A stretch of 64,000 bases of DNA from Bdellovibrio sp. ZAP7 (GCF_006874645.1 NZ_CP030082.1:124001-188000); one strand, 5' to 3'; counted from the stretch's first letter, positions 23,127 to 33,962 are shown. Notes: generated from the sequence alone by a model not told the origin. Translations and numbers: made by a program.

Positions 23127-24494
23127 ATGGCTAAGCTTATCGTTTCAAAATTCGGTGGAACCTCCATGGGAGATGCAGAGTGCATGCTCCGAAGCGCCGA
23201 AGTCGCTTTTCGACAAAATTCCAGCATGGTCGTGGTTTCTGCCACTTCAGGAACCACCAATGACCTAATCAGCCTGGGAGCTCAGGCAGAAAAAGGCCAC
23301 TGGCCCGAGTGCGAAGCTCTTTTAGTGAAAATGAAAGCCCGTCACAGAAAAATCGCATCTGACCTGAATTCCAACAGTGAATCCTCTAAAAAGCTGGAAA
23401 TCTTGTTCGAAGAAATGCAATCCCTAGCCAAGGGTGTACATTTGCTAAGAGATTGCTCTGTTAAAGCCATGGATGCATTGATGAGCCTAGGGGAGCGTAT
23501 GTCTTCGGTGCTATTCACTGATGCCATGGCAACGGTGTTAAAGAATCAGGGCTCGGCAAAATCAGCTCAGCTTTTGGATGCACGGGATGTTTTGAAAACG
23601 GATGATTCATTTGGAAAGGCGAAGCCACTAACCACAGTGGTGGCGAGCCATTGCCAGCGTCATTTGTCGAAAATTCGCGATATGAAGACGGTCGTGGTTA
23701 CTCAAGGCTATATTGGCAGCACTGAGGAAGGGATGACAACGACGTTAGGTCGTGGAGGTAGTGATTACTCCGCTGCGATTTTGGCGGAAGGAATTGCGGC
23801 TGACGTTCTGGAAATTTGGACAGATGTGGCGGGAATAGCGACAACGGATCCTCGCTTGTGTGCAAAGGCGAAACCTATAGCTGAAATTTCTTTTAAGGAA
23901 GCTTCTGAGCTTGCAACATTCGGAGCAAAAGTTTTGCATCCAGCGACATTGCTTCCAGCAATTCGTAAGAACATTCCTGTCTTCGTGGGATCAAGCTTTG
24001 ATGTTGAAGCCAAGGGCACCTGGGTTCGCAAAGAAGTCGAACACCATCCTTTGATTCGTGCGATGGCGCTTCGTAAAAAACAGATTTTGGTAACATTATC
24101 TACCCCTGAGATGCTTCACGCCCATGGTTTCTTGTTCCAGATTTTTAAAATCTTCAATGATCATAAAGTCAGTATTGATGCGATCACGACTTCTGAAATT
24201 TCAGTGAGTGTGACGTTGGATGACTCGACGTTGTTGAATAAGAAATTAATAGCTGATCTTTCTGAAATTGCAGACGTCCAGGTCGAAGAAAATTTAAGTC
24301 TGGTGTCGTTGATTGGAAATAATATCAATCACACTTCGGGCCTGGGTAAAGACATCTTTGATACGATTTCTGATATCAACGTACGTATGATTTGCCTTGG
24401 AGCAAGTAAGCACAACTTCTGCTTTTTGGTGAACGAAGAACAGGGAACAGAAACGATCCAACGCCTACATAAAAAGTTTGTGGAGCTTGCATGA
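23127..24494 (+). CDS. lysC: Aspartate kinase
   Basis: The 455-residue product starts at the ATG at 23127, with GGAGGG upstream; the frame is open to a TTG at 23100. The kinase domain has KFGGTSMGD at the start, SLGERMSSVLF, and GRGGSDYSAA for aspartate and ATP binding. Two ACT domains follow from about 310. It makes aspartyl phosphate, the first step to lysine, threonine, methionine and diaminopimelate. Feedback control through the ACT domains is expected. It overlaps the next gene as ATGA. Confidence 0.93.
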   Translation: MAKLIVSKFGGTSMGDAECMLRSAEVAFRQNSSMVVVSATSGTTNDLISLGAQAEKGHWPECEALLVKMKARHRKIASDLNSNSESSKKLEILFEEMQSLAKGVHLLRDCSVKAMDALMSLGERMSSVLFTDAMATVLKNQGSAKSAQLLDARDVLKTDDSFGKAKPLTTVVASHCQRHLSKIRDMKTVVVTQGYIGSTEEGMTTTLGRGGSDYSAAILAEGIAADVLEIWTDVAGIATTDPRLCAKAKPIAEISFKEASELATFGAKVLHPATLLPAIRKNIPVFVGSSFDVEAKGTWVRKEVEHHPLIRAMALRKKQILVTLSTPEMLHAHGFLFQIFKIFNDHKVSIDAITTSEISVSVTLDDSTLLNKKLIADLSEIADVQVEENLSLVSLIGNNINHTSGLGKDIFDTISDINVRMICLGASKHNFCFLVNEEQGTETIQRLHKKFVELA

Positions 24495-25090
24495 TCAAAG
24501 AAGATTTCTACCAGCTTTTATCCTCTAGAAAATCCATTCGAAAATTCAAACCCGATGCAGTTCCTAAGGAAGTTTTAGATCGTCTTCTAGCGGCGGCCAT
24601 GGAGGCCCCATCGGGAAAAAATCGTCAGAACTGGCGTTTTTTTGTCGTTACTGGAAAAAAGCGTGATGAATACATACAGTATTCTCAAAAATCCTGGCTA
24701 GGAATCAAAGATGTTCTTCAGCAACGTTTGAAACCGTCTTTATATGCGTTCACCGAACGTTTCTTTTTTACCTTAGGGGACGCTCCAGTTTTGGTTTTCG
24801 CTTATTCTCATAATGATTCAGAAGAACGTTATCACACAAGTATCGGTTCCGTTTATATGGCTGTGGAAAATTTGAATCTTGCCTGCCTAGTGGAAGGACT
24901 AGGCTGTTGCACGATGGGAGCACCACTAGAAATAAAAGAAGAAGTGGATAAGTTTCTGGGTGTGGATAAACTTCCGGAATACCAACGAGGCGAGCTGGAA
25001 CTTCTTTGTGGAGTCGTAATTGGATACCCTGATCACAATCCTCCCAAGGCTCCTCGACAAACCGAAGGCCGAGTTTTCTGGTTGAGTTAA
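24491..25090 (+). CDS. Nitroreductase-family flavoprotein
   Basis: The 199-residue protein has the family start (LLSSRKSIRKFKPDAVPKEVLDRLLAAAMEAPSGKNRQNW) when read in parts over residues 9-48, with the FMN-binding Arg-Ser pair and the SGKNRQNW loop. A late NLACLVEGLGCCTMGAP segment lines the flavin site. It reduces nitro compounds, quinones or similar with NAD(P)H; the natural substrate cannot be read from sequence. It is translationally coupled to lysC through an ATGA overlap. Confidence 0.87.
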   Translation: MIKEDFYQLLSSRKSIRKFKPDAVPKEVLDRLLAAAMEAPSGKNRQNWRFFVVTGKKRDEYIQYSQKSWLGIKDVLQQRLKPSLYAFTERFFFTLGDAPVLVFAYSHNDSEERYHTSIGSVYMAVENLNLACLVEGLGCCTMGAPLEIKEEVDKFLGVDKLPEYQRGELELLCGVVIGYPDHNPPKAPRQTEGRVFWLS

Positions 25091-25200
25091 GGCAGTATTG
25101 TCAGGATACCTAAACTAAAATGGGTACATAAAGTAGAATTGTTTACAGAAAACCGCTCCTTCCTCCGATGAATTTACAATTGTTAAATCGGGGGAATGTT

Positions 25201-26706
25201 GTGAAGAGTTTCAGTCTGTATGCAAAAGTTTGGTCAGTCGTGGGTGTGTTGATTGCCGGAAGCGCTGTCATCGCCTTTATCGGGATCACTAAGCTTGAGT
25301 CATTTGATCGTGAGGTCGATGACATTGTCAGTGAGACTGCCGTCAAAGTTGAAATTGCAAACGAGCTTCGTGCTTCTTTGTACAAACAACTTTATTTACA
25401 ACAGACCTATATTCTAGCGAATACCCCAGCGGAAATGTCCGAAATCTCCTCTGAAATCAAAAAGACTGAAGAAGAGTTGGTTCAAGAAATTTCAGCTTAC
25501 AGAGAATATCATCTAACTGAAGATGCGCAGACTTTGAAATTATTTGAAGAGACCTATAAAACCTGGTTGCAGCTTTCCCAAGAAGTTCGCGAACACGCGG
25601 CAGCCAGTAACGATGCGAAAGCCGTAGAGCTGTTTCAAGGCAAGGGTCATAAAATCAGAGATGAAATTTTGGACTATTCGGATAAGCTGGCGCAGTTTAA
25701 CCGCGTAAAAATGAGTAAAGCCGCAGATACGGTTCGTGCAGATTACAACATATCGCACTCTCTGATCGTGATGGTGAGCTCTTTAGTCGGAGCTTTAAGT
25801 ATTCTTATTTCCGTTCTGGTTTTAACTCGTTTGAAAAAATCTATCAGTCTGTTGATTTCAAATCTTTCAGATAATTCGCGTAACGTCGCCCTGGCATCTC
25901 ATCAGATTGCATCGTCTTCAGAAGAGTTAGCCCAGGCGGCTAGCGAGCAAGCCAATTCATTAGAGGAGGCCGTTGGCACTCTTGAAAAAGTGAATGAAAT
26001 GCTCGGCTCGACTTTAAAAAATACACATGAGGCAGCGGCGTTAGCTGAGGGCACTTGTCGGGCGGCTTTGTCAGGAGAAAATGAAATCCGCGAGCTGAGC
26101 ATGTCTATTCGTGAAATTTCAGAAGACTCGGTTAAGATCACAGAAATTACTCATGTGATAGACGACATCGCTTTTCAAATTAATGTTCTTGCCCTGAACG
26201 CAGCGGTCGAAGCTGCACGCGCTGGTGAGCAGGGCAAAGGTTTCGCTGTGGTTGCCGAAGCTGTTCGAGAGCTTGCGCAAAAAAGTGCCTCGGCTGCCAG
26301 TGATATTTCGGCTTTGATCAAAGGAAGCAACGATAAGATCTCTGAGAAATCCCAGCAAGTTGATCAAAGTGTTTTGGCTCTGAAAAACATTGTCGAGTCT
26401 GCGAAAAAAGTGGCGACTCTCAATTCTGAGATCGCAGGAACTTTCGACAGCCAGTCAGAGGGTCTAAGCCAAGTGAATAAAGCGATGCTGCAAATCGATC
26501 AAGCGACACAGATGAACGCCGCAACATCTGAAGAGGCGGCGGCGGCGGCCGAAGAATTAGCCAATCAGTCGGACTCGATGAATGATACGATTCTTTCATT
26601 AGAGGTGACTATAAATGGGTTCGTAAAACGGGCGGAAGAGTCGCATTCCTTGGGGGCGACTCCCCAAATGTTATTCAGATCGAATAGGTTGGCTTTGAAG
26701 GCATAA
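25201..26706 (+). CDS. Methyl-accepting chemotaxis protein
   Basis: The product has 501 residues from the GTG at 25201, which has GGGGGAA upstream; an ATG at 25168 has no ribosome site. The first helix (about 9-28), a four-helix-bundle sensor (about 30-180), a second helix (about 188-210) and the signalling domain follow. The tip contains [20 protein letters not shown], close to the tip of the receptor at 11494-12981. An Ala/Glu-rich segment [14 protein letters not shown] lies near the end. The ligand is unknown. It stands alone between a nitroreductase and dusB. Confidence 0.9.
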   Translation: MKSFSLYAKVWSVVGVLIAGSAVIAFIGITKLESFDREVDDIVSETAVKVEIANELRASLYKQLYLQQTYILANTPAEMSEISSEIKKTEEELVQEISAYREYHLTEDAQTLKLFEETYKTWLQLSQEVREHAAASNDAKAVELFQGKGHKIRDEILDYSDKLAQFNRVKMSKAADTVRADYNISHSLIVMVSSLVGALSILISVLVLTRLKKSISLLISNLSDNSRNVALASHQIASSSEELAQAASEQANSLEEAVGTLEKVNEMLGSTLKNTHEAAALAEGTCRAALSGENEIRELSMSIREISEDSVKITEITHVIDDIAFQINVLALNAAVEAARAGEQGKGFAVVAEAVRELAQKSASAASDISALIKGSNDKISEKSQQVDQSVLALKNIVESAKKVATLNSEIAGTFDSQSEGLSQVNKAMLQIDQATQMNAATSEEAAAAAEELANQSDSMNDTILSLEVTINGFVKRAEESHSLGATPQMLFRSNRLALKA

Positions 26707-26780
26707 ACCTATGAAATAACGACATTTTTTAAAAACAAAAAGTACCTTTTTGGGCGCATTTTTGATATACCGCATCCCTT

Positions 26781-27794
26781 ATGAATCCACTTCACGCCCT
26801 TAAGACGAATCCGTTTGTCCTTGCGCCTATGGCCGGGATCACAGATCACGCATTTCGTACATTCATGAAAAAGCTCGACGCCAGTGTTGTCGTTACTGAG
26901 CTTGTGAGTGCGTCGGGCATTGAATATAAATCTGAAAAGACATTGAAGCTGATGAGCTTTGACGAAACTCAAAGACCCATCGGCGTGCAACTTTTTGGTG
27001 AAGACCCGGAAATCCTGGCGCGTGGTGCTCAGTTCGCTGAGGCCGACGGTTGTGATTTCATCGATTTGAATTTCGGTTGTCCTGTTCCCAAAGTCGTAAA
27101 AAAGGGCGCAGGTTCGGCGATGATGAAAGACCCTGTGCAAATGCAAAAGGTTTTGTCTGCAGTTAAAGCCGCAGTGAAAATTCCCGTGACGATTAAAATC
27201 CGTACCGGTTGGGATTCCACGACTCGCAATGCTTCGGAAATTTGCAATATCGCATACAACGAAGGCATGGAGTGGGTCGCAATTCACGGCCGCACTCGTA
27301 ATCAAGGTTACTCTGGGTTTGCGGATTGGGATTTTATCACTGAAGTTAAGGCCAACGCGAAACTGCCTATTCTTGGAAACGGAGACATCCTCACACCAAG
27401 ACAGGCCGTTTTGAGACTAGAGCAGTCGGGCTGTGATGGTGTAATGATCGGTCGTGGTTGTCTGAAAAATCCGTTTATCTTTATGGACGCCTTGTCCTTA
27501 TGGCGGGGCGAGTCTGTAAAAGACGTAAAAAGAGACTATGTTAGCTTGTTTAACAGCCTGAAAAATGAGGTTGTTGCGCATTGTGATGAACACATCACTG
27601 GTATTCAGTTGAGAAAGTTTGCAGCTTGGTTCTCGACAGGGTATCCTGGAGCGGCACAATTCAGGAAGAATCTTTTCCAATCCAAAAGCAATGAAGAGAT
27701 CATGACCCTTGCTAACGAATTTTTCGCTAGTATCGGCTCTGTTGAGCAAGAAGATCAGTCTAAGGATGAGTTCCTTATGGGTGGCCATGGTTAG
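26781..27794 (+). CDS. dusB: tRNA-dihydrouridine synthase
   Basis: This 337-residue FMN enzyme reduces uridine in the tRNA D-loop. It has LAPMAGITDHAFR at the flavin site, the catalytic Cys in DLNFGCPVPKVVKKGAG, and the later GNGDI and VMIGRG motifs of the TIM barrel, followed by a helical tRNA-binding domain. Length and motifs fit the DusB group. No strong ribosome site is seen before the ATG. The gene stands alone between a chemoreceptor and typA. Confidence 0.9.
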   Translation: MNPLHALKTNPFVLAPMAGITDHAFRTFMKKLDASVVVTELVSASGIEYKSEKTLKLMSFDETQRPIGVQLFGEDPEILARGAQFAEADGCDFIDLNFGCPVPKVVKKGAGSAMMKDPVQMQKVLSAVKAAVKIPVTIKIRTGWDSTTRNASEICNIAYNEGMEWVAIHGRTRNQGYSGFADWDFITEVKANAKLPILGNGDILTPRQAVLRLEQSGCDGVMIGRGCLKNPFIFMDALSLWRGESVKDVKRDYVSLFNSLKNEVVAHCDEHITGIQLRKFAAWFSTGYPGAAQFRKNLFQSKSNEEIMTLANEFFASIGSVEQEDQSKDEFLMGGHG

Positions 27795-27872
27795 TGTGCT
27801 AACCAAATCCTGAAATGTTTTATTTAAATTTTTGATTTAGTTTACAAGTTTCAATTTAATGAAGGGTTAAAT

Positions 27873-29687
27873 ATGATTCAAGATCCAAAGAAGATTAGAA
27901 ATATCGCGATCATCGCGCACGTCGACCACGGTAAAACAACTCTGGTTGACCATTTGATTAAACAAGCCGGTACATTCCGTGACAACGAGCACGTTGATGA
28001 ACGCTTGATGGACTCCATGGATCTTGAAAGAGAACGTGGTATCACGATTGCGGCGAAAAATGCCTCTTTCGTTTATAAAGATATCAAAGTTAACATCGTC
28101 GATACACCGGGACATAGTGACTTCGGTGGTGAAGTTGAACGTATCTTGAACATGGTTGATGGCTGTATCCTTCTTTGCGACGCCTCTGAAGGTCCACTTC
28201 CACAAACACGTTTCGTATTGAAAAAAGCCCTTGAGCAAAATTTGAAAGTTATCGTTTGTATCAATAAGATCGACCGTTCCGACGCTCGTATCCAAGAAGT
28301 TCACAATGAACTTTTCGATTTGTTCATCGATCTTGAAGCTACTGAAGAACAATGTGATTTCCACACTGTTTACGCGATCGCGCGTGAAGGTATGGCGACT
28401 TTGGATCCAGCGGTTAACACTGGTACTCTAGAAGTTCTTTACGATGCTATCGTAAACCTAGTTCCTCCTCCAAAAATTGATGAAGAAGCTCCATTGCAAG
28501 TAATGGTATCTAACATCTCTTACAATGATTACGTAGGTCGTTTGGCGATCGGTCGTATGCGTGCAGGTACAATCAAAGTTGGTGACGAAGTTCTTTGTGT
28601 TCAAGAAAACGCTCAGAAAAAAGTTAAAGTCTCTGCTTTGTACCAATACAAAGTGAACTCGCAAGTTCCAGCTCAAGAAGTTGGAGCAGGTGACATCGTT
28701 GTTATCGCGGGTATGGAAGACTTCACTATCGGTGATACTATCACTTCAGCTTTGGATCCTCGTCCACTTCCGCGTATCCGCGTTGATGAGCCGACAGTGG
28801 GAATGGTTTTCTCGGTAAATAACGGTCCTTTCGCAGGTATGGAAGGTAAGAACGTTACTTCTCGTAAGATCCTTGAGCGTCTTGAGAGAGAACTTTTGTA
28901 CAACGTTGCGATCCGCGTAGAAAAAACTGCGAACACTGATGCTTTCAAAGTTATCGGTCGTGGTGAGTTGCAATTGGGCGTTTTGATCGAACAAATGCGC
29001 CGTGAAAACTTCGAACTTCTGGTTTCTAAACCGACAGTTATCTTCAAAGAAGAAAACGGTCAAAAAATGGAACCAATGGAGATCGCGGTTATCGATATCG
29101 AAGATTCTTATGTTGGTGCGGTTACTGAGAAACTTGGTAAACGTAAAGGTGTCATGCAAAACATGGTACAAAAAGGTTCAGGACGTACTCGTCTTGAGTT
29201 CTTGATCCCGTCACGTGGTTTGATCGGTTATCGTTCTGAATTCTTAACTGACACTCGCGGTACAGGTCTTTTGAATACACAATTCAATGGCTGGGAAAGC
29301 TACAAAGGCGAAATCGAACACCGTATGAATGGTGCGATGATTTCTGACCGTAAAGGTCAAGCGACAGCATTCGCTATCTGGAATCTTCAAGAGCGCGGTA
29401 TTATGTACGTTACTCACGGTCAAGACGTGTACGAAGGCATGATCGTAGGTGAGCATGCTAAGGACAATGATCTAGAAGTAAACATCACTCGCGAGAAGAA
29501 ATTGTCAAACGTACGTGCTTCGGGTTCTGATGAAGCTATCCGTCTAGTTCCAGTTCGTCCAATGACGTTGGAAAAAGCAATGGAATGGATCAAAGACTCT
29601 GAGTTGATCGAGGTGACACCGAAGAACATCCGTCTTCGTTGCCGCGAAACAGATCCAAACAAACGTGCAAGAGCAGCGAAGGAATAA
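27873..29687 (+). CDS. typA: Ribosome-binding GTPase TypA/BipA
   Basis: The 604-residue translational GTPase has G1 [10 protein letters not shown], the switch region [13 protein letters not shown]3 DTPGHSDF and G4 NKIDR, then EF-G-like domains II, III and V and the BipA-specific C-terminal domain. It binds 70S ribosomes and helps with assembly and stress responses. AAGGG precedes the ATG. Codon use is strongly biased (many CGT, GGT, GTT), as expected for a highly expressed gene. It overlaps the ABC ATPase start by one base. Confidence 0.96.
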   Translation: MIQDPKKIRNIAIIAHVDHGKTTLVDHLIKQAGTFRDNEHVDERLMDSMDLERERGITIAAKNASFVYKDIKVNIVDTPGHSDFGGEVERILNMVDGCILLCDASEGPLPQTRFVLKKALEQNLKVIVCINKIDRSDARIQEVHNELFDLFIDLEATEEQCDFHTVYAIAREGMATLDPAVNTGTLEVLYDAIVNLVPPPKIDEEAPLQVMVSNISYNDYVGRLAIGRMRAGTIKVGDEVLCVQENAQKKVKVSALYQYKVNSQVPAQEVGAGDIVVIAGMEDFTIGDTITSALDPRPLPRIRVDEPTVGMVFSVNNGPFAGMEGKNVTSRKILERLERELLYNVAIRVEKTANTDAFKVIGRGELQLGVLIEQMRRENFELLVSKPTVIFKEENGQKMEPMEIAVIDIEDSYVGAVTEKLGKRKGVMQNMVQKGSGRTRLEFLIPSRGLIGYRSEFLTDTRGTGLLNTQFNGWESYKGEIEHRMNGAMISDRKGQATAFAIWNLQERGIMYVTHGQDVYEGMIVGEHAKDNDLEVNITREKKLSNVRASGSDEAIRLVPVRPMTLEKAMEWIKDSELIEVTPKNIRLRCRETDPNKRARAAKE

Positions 29688-30613
29688 TGAACTCGAACGT
29701 CGCCATTGAAATCAAAGATTTAACCAAAAAATACGACGACAAAGTCGCCGTTGATGGAATAGATCTGGAGATTTACAAGGGCGAATGTTTCGGTCTCTTA
29801 GGTCCAAACGGGGCTGGCAAAACAACAGCAATGAAGATGATGTATTGCTCGGCCCTCGTAACAAGCGGGGAGCTCTATGTACTAGGGCTCAACGTCAAAA
29901 AGAACTACCGCGAAATCAAATCCAGAATCGGTGTTGTTCCTCAAGAGGACGGCCTTGATCCCGATTTTACAGTCCTTGAAAATCTCTCAGTCTACGCGAG
30001 CTATCACAATATCAACCCTGCAGAAGCCGATTTGCGTGCTCAGGCATTGTTGCGTTTGATGAAGCTTGAAGAATACCAAGATCGCTCCGTGGAAACGTTA
30101 AGCGGTGGTATGAAGCGCCGTTTGGCGATTGCGCGTGGCTTGATCAACTCTCCTGAAGTGATTTTCTTGGATGAGCCTACGACGGGCCTGGACCCGCAGG
30201 CACGTATCTGGATTTGGGATTTCTTTAAGCATTTAAAATCTGAAAAAAGCACATTGGTTCTGACGACTCACTATATGGAAGAAGCCGAGCAGATGTGTGA
30301 TCGTGTTGCGATCATCGATGGCGGTAAAATTTTGACGATCGGTAAGCCTAAGGATTTGATCCGCGATCTGATCGGTAAAGAAGTGGTCGAGTTCGACACG
30401 AATCCCGTGGATTTAAATTATTACCTGGGCCGTTTGCGTGCCGAGGGTTTTGCTTATCAAGTTATCAAAGACACTGTATCTGTACTGGTTAAGGAAAATC
30501 AGGAAGGCCGTCGTGTCGTGGACCTTATTGCCTCTGATAAAATCTTTATTCGTAAACCGACATTGAATGATGTGTTCCTGAAACTTGCGGGACATCAGTT
30601 GAGGGACGAATAA
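29687..30613 (+). CDS. ABC-2 transporter ATP-binding protein
   Basis: The product is 308 residues from the ATG at 29687 (TAATG with typA, AAGGA upstream). It has Walker A LGPNGAGKTTAMK, the signature LSGGMKRRLAIARG, Walker B VIFLDEPTTGLDPQ and the switch His in LTTHYMEEAEQ. The C-terminal part is the DrrA/NatA-type extension. With the permease that follows it forms an ABC-2 exporter, of the NodI-NodJ or drug/polysaccharide type. The substrate is unknown. Confidence 0.92.
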   Translation: MNSNVAIEIKDLTKKYDDKVAVDGIDLEIYKGECFGLLGPNGAGKTTAMKMMYCSALVTSGELYVLGLNVKKNYREIKSRIGVVPQEDGLDPDFTVLENLSVYASYHNINPAEADLRAQALLRLMKLEEYQDRSVETLSGGMKRRLAIARGLINSPEVIFLDEPTTGLDPQARIWIWDFFKHLKSEKSTLVLTTHYMEEAEQMCDRVAIIDGGKILTIGKPKDLIRDLIGKEVVEFDTNPVDLNYYLGRLRAEGFAYQVIKDTVSVLVKENQEGRRVVDLIASDKIFIRKPTLNDVFLKLAGHQLRDE

Positions 30614-31401
30614 TGAAGTTAAAGCAGCTTCTTTCAATTCCTAAGTTCAATGATGGAGCCTTGAAAGTTTGGCAGCGTAATTTCCTGTATTTTAAAAAGA
30701 CCATGATGGTGTCTTTGTTCTGGATCGTATTGGAACCGGTTATTTACCTAGGGGCAATCGGATTTGGTCTGGGCTCGTTCGTAAATAATATGGGCGGTAT
30801 GTCCTATATCGAATATTTCTTTCCGGCACTTTTGTGTACGACGGCGATGTTGGTATCTTTCTTTGAAGGAACTTACGGGAATTATACCAAGCTTACTCAT
30901 CAAAAAACTTATGCGACGATCATGCTGACCCGTGTGGGTCCTGAAGAAATCGTGGCGGGGGAGTTGATGTGGGCCGCGACTAAAGGATTCTTTGGTGTGA
31001 TCGGTGTCACGATTGTGGCCGTATTCTTTGGTCTGATTGATTCTTATAAAATCTTGCTGACGTTACCGGTGCTGTTTTTGATTGCGGCTTTGTTTTCTTG
31101 TATCGGGATGATCTTTACTTCGATTGCCCGTAACTATGATTCTTTTATTTATTCCACTTCTGGTTTGATTGTTCCAATGAGTTTGTTAAGCGGAACTTAT
31201 TTTCCGTTAGAACAATTGCCGTCAGGAATGCGCTATTTGGCTTATTTGTTTCCGCTGACCCACGGTGTGGCAGCGGTTCGTGGGATTTTACATGATGGCA
31301 ACGTGGTTAAAATCGCCGTGCATATCTTGATCTTGCTGGTGCTGACGTGGATCTTTATGAATATTTCGTTCCACCGCATTCGCAATAAACTTCTGAAATA
31401 A
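30613..31401 (+). CDS. ABC-2 transporter permease, NodJ-like
   Basis: This 262-residue membrane protein has about six helices (starting near 30, 65, 115, 145, 175 and 235) and the ABC-2 layout with LSGTYFPLEQLPSGMRYLAYLFPLTHGV near the end when read in parts. It pairs with the ATPase encoded just before it, sharing one base (TAATG). This family exports lipids, polysaccharide precursors or drugs. No neighbouring biosynthetic gene points to a substrate. It is convergent with mtgA. Confidence 0.9.
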   Translation: MKLKQLLSIPKFNDGALKVWQRNFLYFKKTMMVSLFWIVLEPVIYLGAIGFGLGSFVNNMGGMSYIEYFFPALLCTTAMLVSFFEGTYGNYTKLTHQKTYATIMLTRVGPEEIVAGELMWAATKGFFGVIGVTIVAVFFGLIDSYKILLTLPVLFLIAALFSCIGMIFTSIARNYDSFIYSTSGLIVPMSLLSGTYFPLEQLPSGMRYLAYLFPLTHGVAAVRGILHDGNVVKIAVHILILLVLTWIFMNISFHRIRNKLLK

Positions 31402-31402
31402 T

Positions 31403-32296
31403 CTAATTATCCAAATTATGTTCAGGCTTGATTTCTAAATCCGAAGAATCAATGTCGCTGTTTTCGTCGCGAATTTCTTGTTCCAAGCGATCAATCTCGT
31501 CATTGCTAAGTGAATTCACCTGCTCTGCTGACATTCCCTTTAAGCCAGGGATTTCATCCATAGGCGGGGGAGCGGGGCTTAGGAAAGACTGAATTCTCTC
31601 CATCGCGACTTCGTACTCTGCCTGATCAATGCTGTGGAATTGATACAGATTTTGTACGATCTGACTCATGCGTTTGCGCGCAAATCCTGTCAGTTCTTTT
31701 TTATAGTATGACTGAGAATACTTAATTGGACTTGGCAGAACCATTGCCATGAAGGCACTTTCCACGACATCAAGCTCGGCTGGTGATTTTTTAAAATAGA
31801 ATTGAGCTGCTTGTTTGATGCCGTAAATGTTTTTACCGAACTCAACCACGTTCAGATACTTTTCCAGGATTTCTTTCTTTGTCAGAGTTTTTTCGATTCG
31901 GTCAGTTATTATTGCTTCCAGGGCTTTTCTAAAGAAAGTTCTGTCGGCATTTAGGAACATATTCTTTGCAAGCTGCTGGGTGATTGTGGAACCACCGCGT
32001 TTATAGACGCCAGTTTCCCAGCCTTGGCGGAAGTTCTTTTCAATCGTTCCCCACTCAAAGCCGTGATGCTTATAGAAGTTTCCATCCTCAGTCATGATGA
32101 TGGTTCTTTGCAGGTACGAAGAAATCTGTTTCAAAGGAACATAGTTTTTAGAAGTCGGGCACAGATCGACTTTGTACATCGTCGTGATAATGCAGCCTTT
32201 GATTTCTTTTTCGTTAGGAAGCGTTGACCAGATATAAGCCGCAGCAGAACCCATGATCGCAACAATAATGGTAAAAAATAATCCAGCAGCCTTCAT
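31403..32296 (-). CDS. mtgA: Monofunctional peptidoglycan glycosyltransferase
   Basis: The 297-residue protein has one N-terminal membrane helix (5-22) and a GT51 domain: catalytic Glu in MTEDGNFYKHHGF, RGGSTITQQLAKN, EKTLTKKEILEKYLN and the FFKKS-type element YFKKSPAEL. It polymerises lipid II into glycan strands and lacks a transpeptidase domain. An acidic tail of about 60 residues (QEIRDENSDIDSSDLEIKPEH) is longer than in most MtgA proteins. The ATG directly follows the stop of the epimerase gene. Confidence 0.92.
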   Translation of the reverse strand: MKAAGLFFTIIVAIMGSAAAYIWSTLPNEKEIKGCIITTMYKVDLCPTSKNYVPLKQISSYLQRTIIMTEDGNFYKHHGFEWGTIEKNFRQGWETGVYKRGGSTITQQLAKNMFLNADRTFFRKALEAIITDRIEKTLTKKEILEKYLNVVEFGKNIYGIKQAAQFYFKKSPAELDVVESAFMAMVLPSPIKYSQSYYKKELTGFARKRMSQIVQNLYQFHSIDQAEYEVAMERIQSFLSPAPPPMDEIPGLKGMSAEQVNSLSNDEIDRLEQEIRDENSDIDSSDLEIKPEHNLDN

Positions 32297-33283
32297 TTAT
32301 TTCAACATCCCTTGATCTTTAACCCATTGAATACTGTTATGGATGGCTTGGCGAGCAGGGCGAGGTTTGAAATCCAATTCGCGCTGTGCTTTTGAGGAAT
32401 CAAACCAGTGGTACATAGTTGCCGTGTAGGCATTTTCTTTACTCAGTGGACCTTTCAGTCCCATCTTTTCCATAAAGTCGCCAATCGTTCCAACCACGTG
32501 CAGAACTTGATCCGGCATTTGCTTATTTGGAGCAGACACACCGGCTTCTTCAGCGATCATGCGGAAAAGATCTTTGATCAGAATATTTTCGCCAGCCAGG
32601 ATATAGCGCTCTCCCGTTTTACCGATTTTCCAAGCGCTTAAGATTCCTTGAATCACGTCTTCGACAGCAACGACATTCACACCACCGGAAGTGTAGAACT
32701 TAAGTTTTCCTTGAGCCACTTTCAGCATCATCTTGCGGCTGCCTTTTTTGGCGTCGCCAAATCCATAGATAGTCGCAGGATTTAAAATGACAGCATCCAC
32801 TTCGCCTTTGTCGCAGGCTTTTTTAACCAGCATTTCGGCGTCATGCTTAGTTTCAAAGTATCCAAGGTTCAAATCGTGGATATTGAATGCGGAAGTTTCG
32901 TTGAGAATTTCTTGAGGATTGCGCCCTGCACCGACCGCTACAACTGAGGAAAGGTGAACCAGACGGCGGACTTTGCGTTCTTTGCAAACTTCAAGGACAT
33001 TGGCCGTGCCTTGAACATTTACTTTTTCCATTAAGGGGCGATCTGCCGCTTTATATGCAACAACTCCCGCCAGATGGAAAACTGTATCGATATCTACAAA
33101 GGCTTCCAACAGGGACACAACATCAGTGACATCACCGTAGCGATATTGGCAGTTCACACCTTTTAGTTCTGACAGATCACTGTTCTTACGAACCAGTGCG
33201 AAGACTTCGTGACCTTGATCGACCAGGGCACGTGTCAGCCAGCTACCTAAAAATCCATTCGCTCCAGTGACTAATACTTTCAT
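32297..33283 (-). CDS. NAD-dependent epimerase/dehydratase (extended SDR)
   Basis: The 328-residue protein has the Rossmann motif TGANGFLGSWL at the N-terminus, a DVTD segment at the adenine site and the SSV...YFETK active-site region, in which YxxxK reads YFETK. It resembles dihydroflavonol-reductase-like and hopanoid-associated sugar epimerase groups. It lies between a PAP2 phosphatase (ATGA overlap) and mtgA, so a role in lipid or glycan envelope metabolism is plausible. The substrate is not known. Confidence 0.85.
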   Translation of the reverse strand: MKVLVTGANGFLGSWLTRALVDQGHEVFALVRKNSDLSELKGVNCQYRYGDVTDVVSLLEAFVDIDTVFHLAGVVAYKAADRPLMEKVNVQGTANVLEVCKERKVRRLVHLSSVVAVGAGRNPQEILNETSAFNIHDLNLGYFETKHDAEMLVKKACDKGEVDAVILNPATIYGFGDAKKGSRKMMLKVAQGKLKFYTSGGVNVVAVEDVIQGILSAWKIGKTGERYILAGENILIKDLFRMIAEEAGVSAPNKQMPDQVLHVVGTIGDFMEKMGLKGPLSKENAYTATMYHWFDSSKAQRELDFKPRPARQAIHNSIQWVKDQGMLK

Positions 33284-33867
33284 GTTGCTTCAGCCTCGTT
33301 GTCAGTTTCATCAAAACGTTCCATTAATTTTTGGCACAACCGAGCCATCAGAATCCCCAGAATAATACCCAGTATCGCTCCCGCCAGAACATCGGTAGGA
33401 AAGTGCACTCCATTGTAGACTCGACTGTAACCAACGAGTACCGCGAGTGAAAACATGGGAATAGCCATTACTGGAAAGATGACCGAAGTGAAGGTCGCGA
33501 AATTGAACATATTCGTCGCGTGATTTGAGACAAAACTATAACCACCAAAAGGAGCGCGCACGTTTACTTGTAAACCTTGAGTCTCGGCCGGACGGGGGCG
33601 CTGGACGGTTTTCTTAAACGCCCAATTGCCGACACCATCAGAGAGAGAAACACTTAATACCGCCATGATAAAAATAGTGCAGCCTTTTTTCCAACCTCGG
33701 CGCCAGATGAAGAGCGCAATGATCAGGGGAAGCATGATTAGCTTCACAGGATTCTTTTTATGAAGATCAGTGATAAATGGAAAAAACAAGTCTGCCCACG
33801 GAGCAGTCCAATCTGAATTGATCAGTAGGAAAAGACGTTTATCGAGGTTCAAAATAAAATCGAGCAT
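33280..33867 (-). CDS. PAP2-family membrane phosphatase
   Basis: This 195-residue protein has about five membrane helices and the PAP2 signature in three parts: KKTVQRPRP, SFVSNHATN (PSGH-like, His of the phosphatase triad) and SRVYNGVHFPTDVLAG. The family dephosphorylates undecaprenyl diphosphate, phosphatidic acid or lipid A. The second motif reads SNHA instead of SGHA, a small change near the active site. It is the first gene of the minus-strand run that continues with the epimerase and mtgA. Confidence 0.88.
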   Translation of the reverse strand: MLDFILNLDKRLFLLINSDWTAPWADLFFPFITDLHKKNPVKLIMLPLIIALFIWRRGWKKGCTIFIMAVLSVSLSDGVGNWAFKKTVQRPRPAETQGLQVNVRAPFGGYSFVSNHATNMFNFATFTSVIFPVMAIPMFSLAVLVGYSRVYNGVHFPTDVLAGAILGIILGILMARLCQKLMERFDETDNEAEAT

Positions 33868-33962
33868 GATAGGGATCTTAACTTAGTTTTTTGCTCGCAG
33901 AAAGTCTAGGTCTTCCAGTGGCCACAGTGCCTCGTTCAACTCGCTATGGCATCATTGTGTTT

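Noticed and set aside
26709..27305. Minus-strand ORF of 198 codons opposite dusB
   Set aside because: It lies wholly against a well-supported dusB gene; the translation is His/Arg/Cys-rich and looks like a shadow frame.
27832..27860. TTGATT-N17-TTTAAT before typA
   Set aside because: The start would fall at about 27867, beyond the AAGGG ribosome site, leaving a leader too short to use it.
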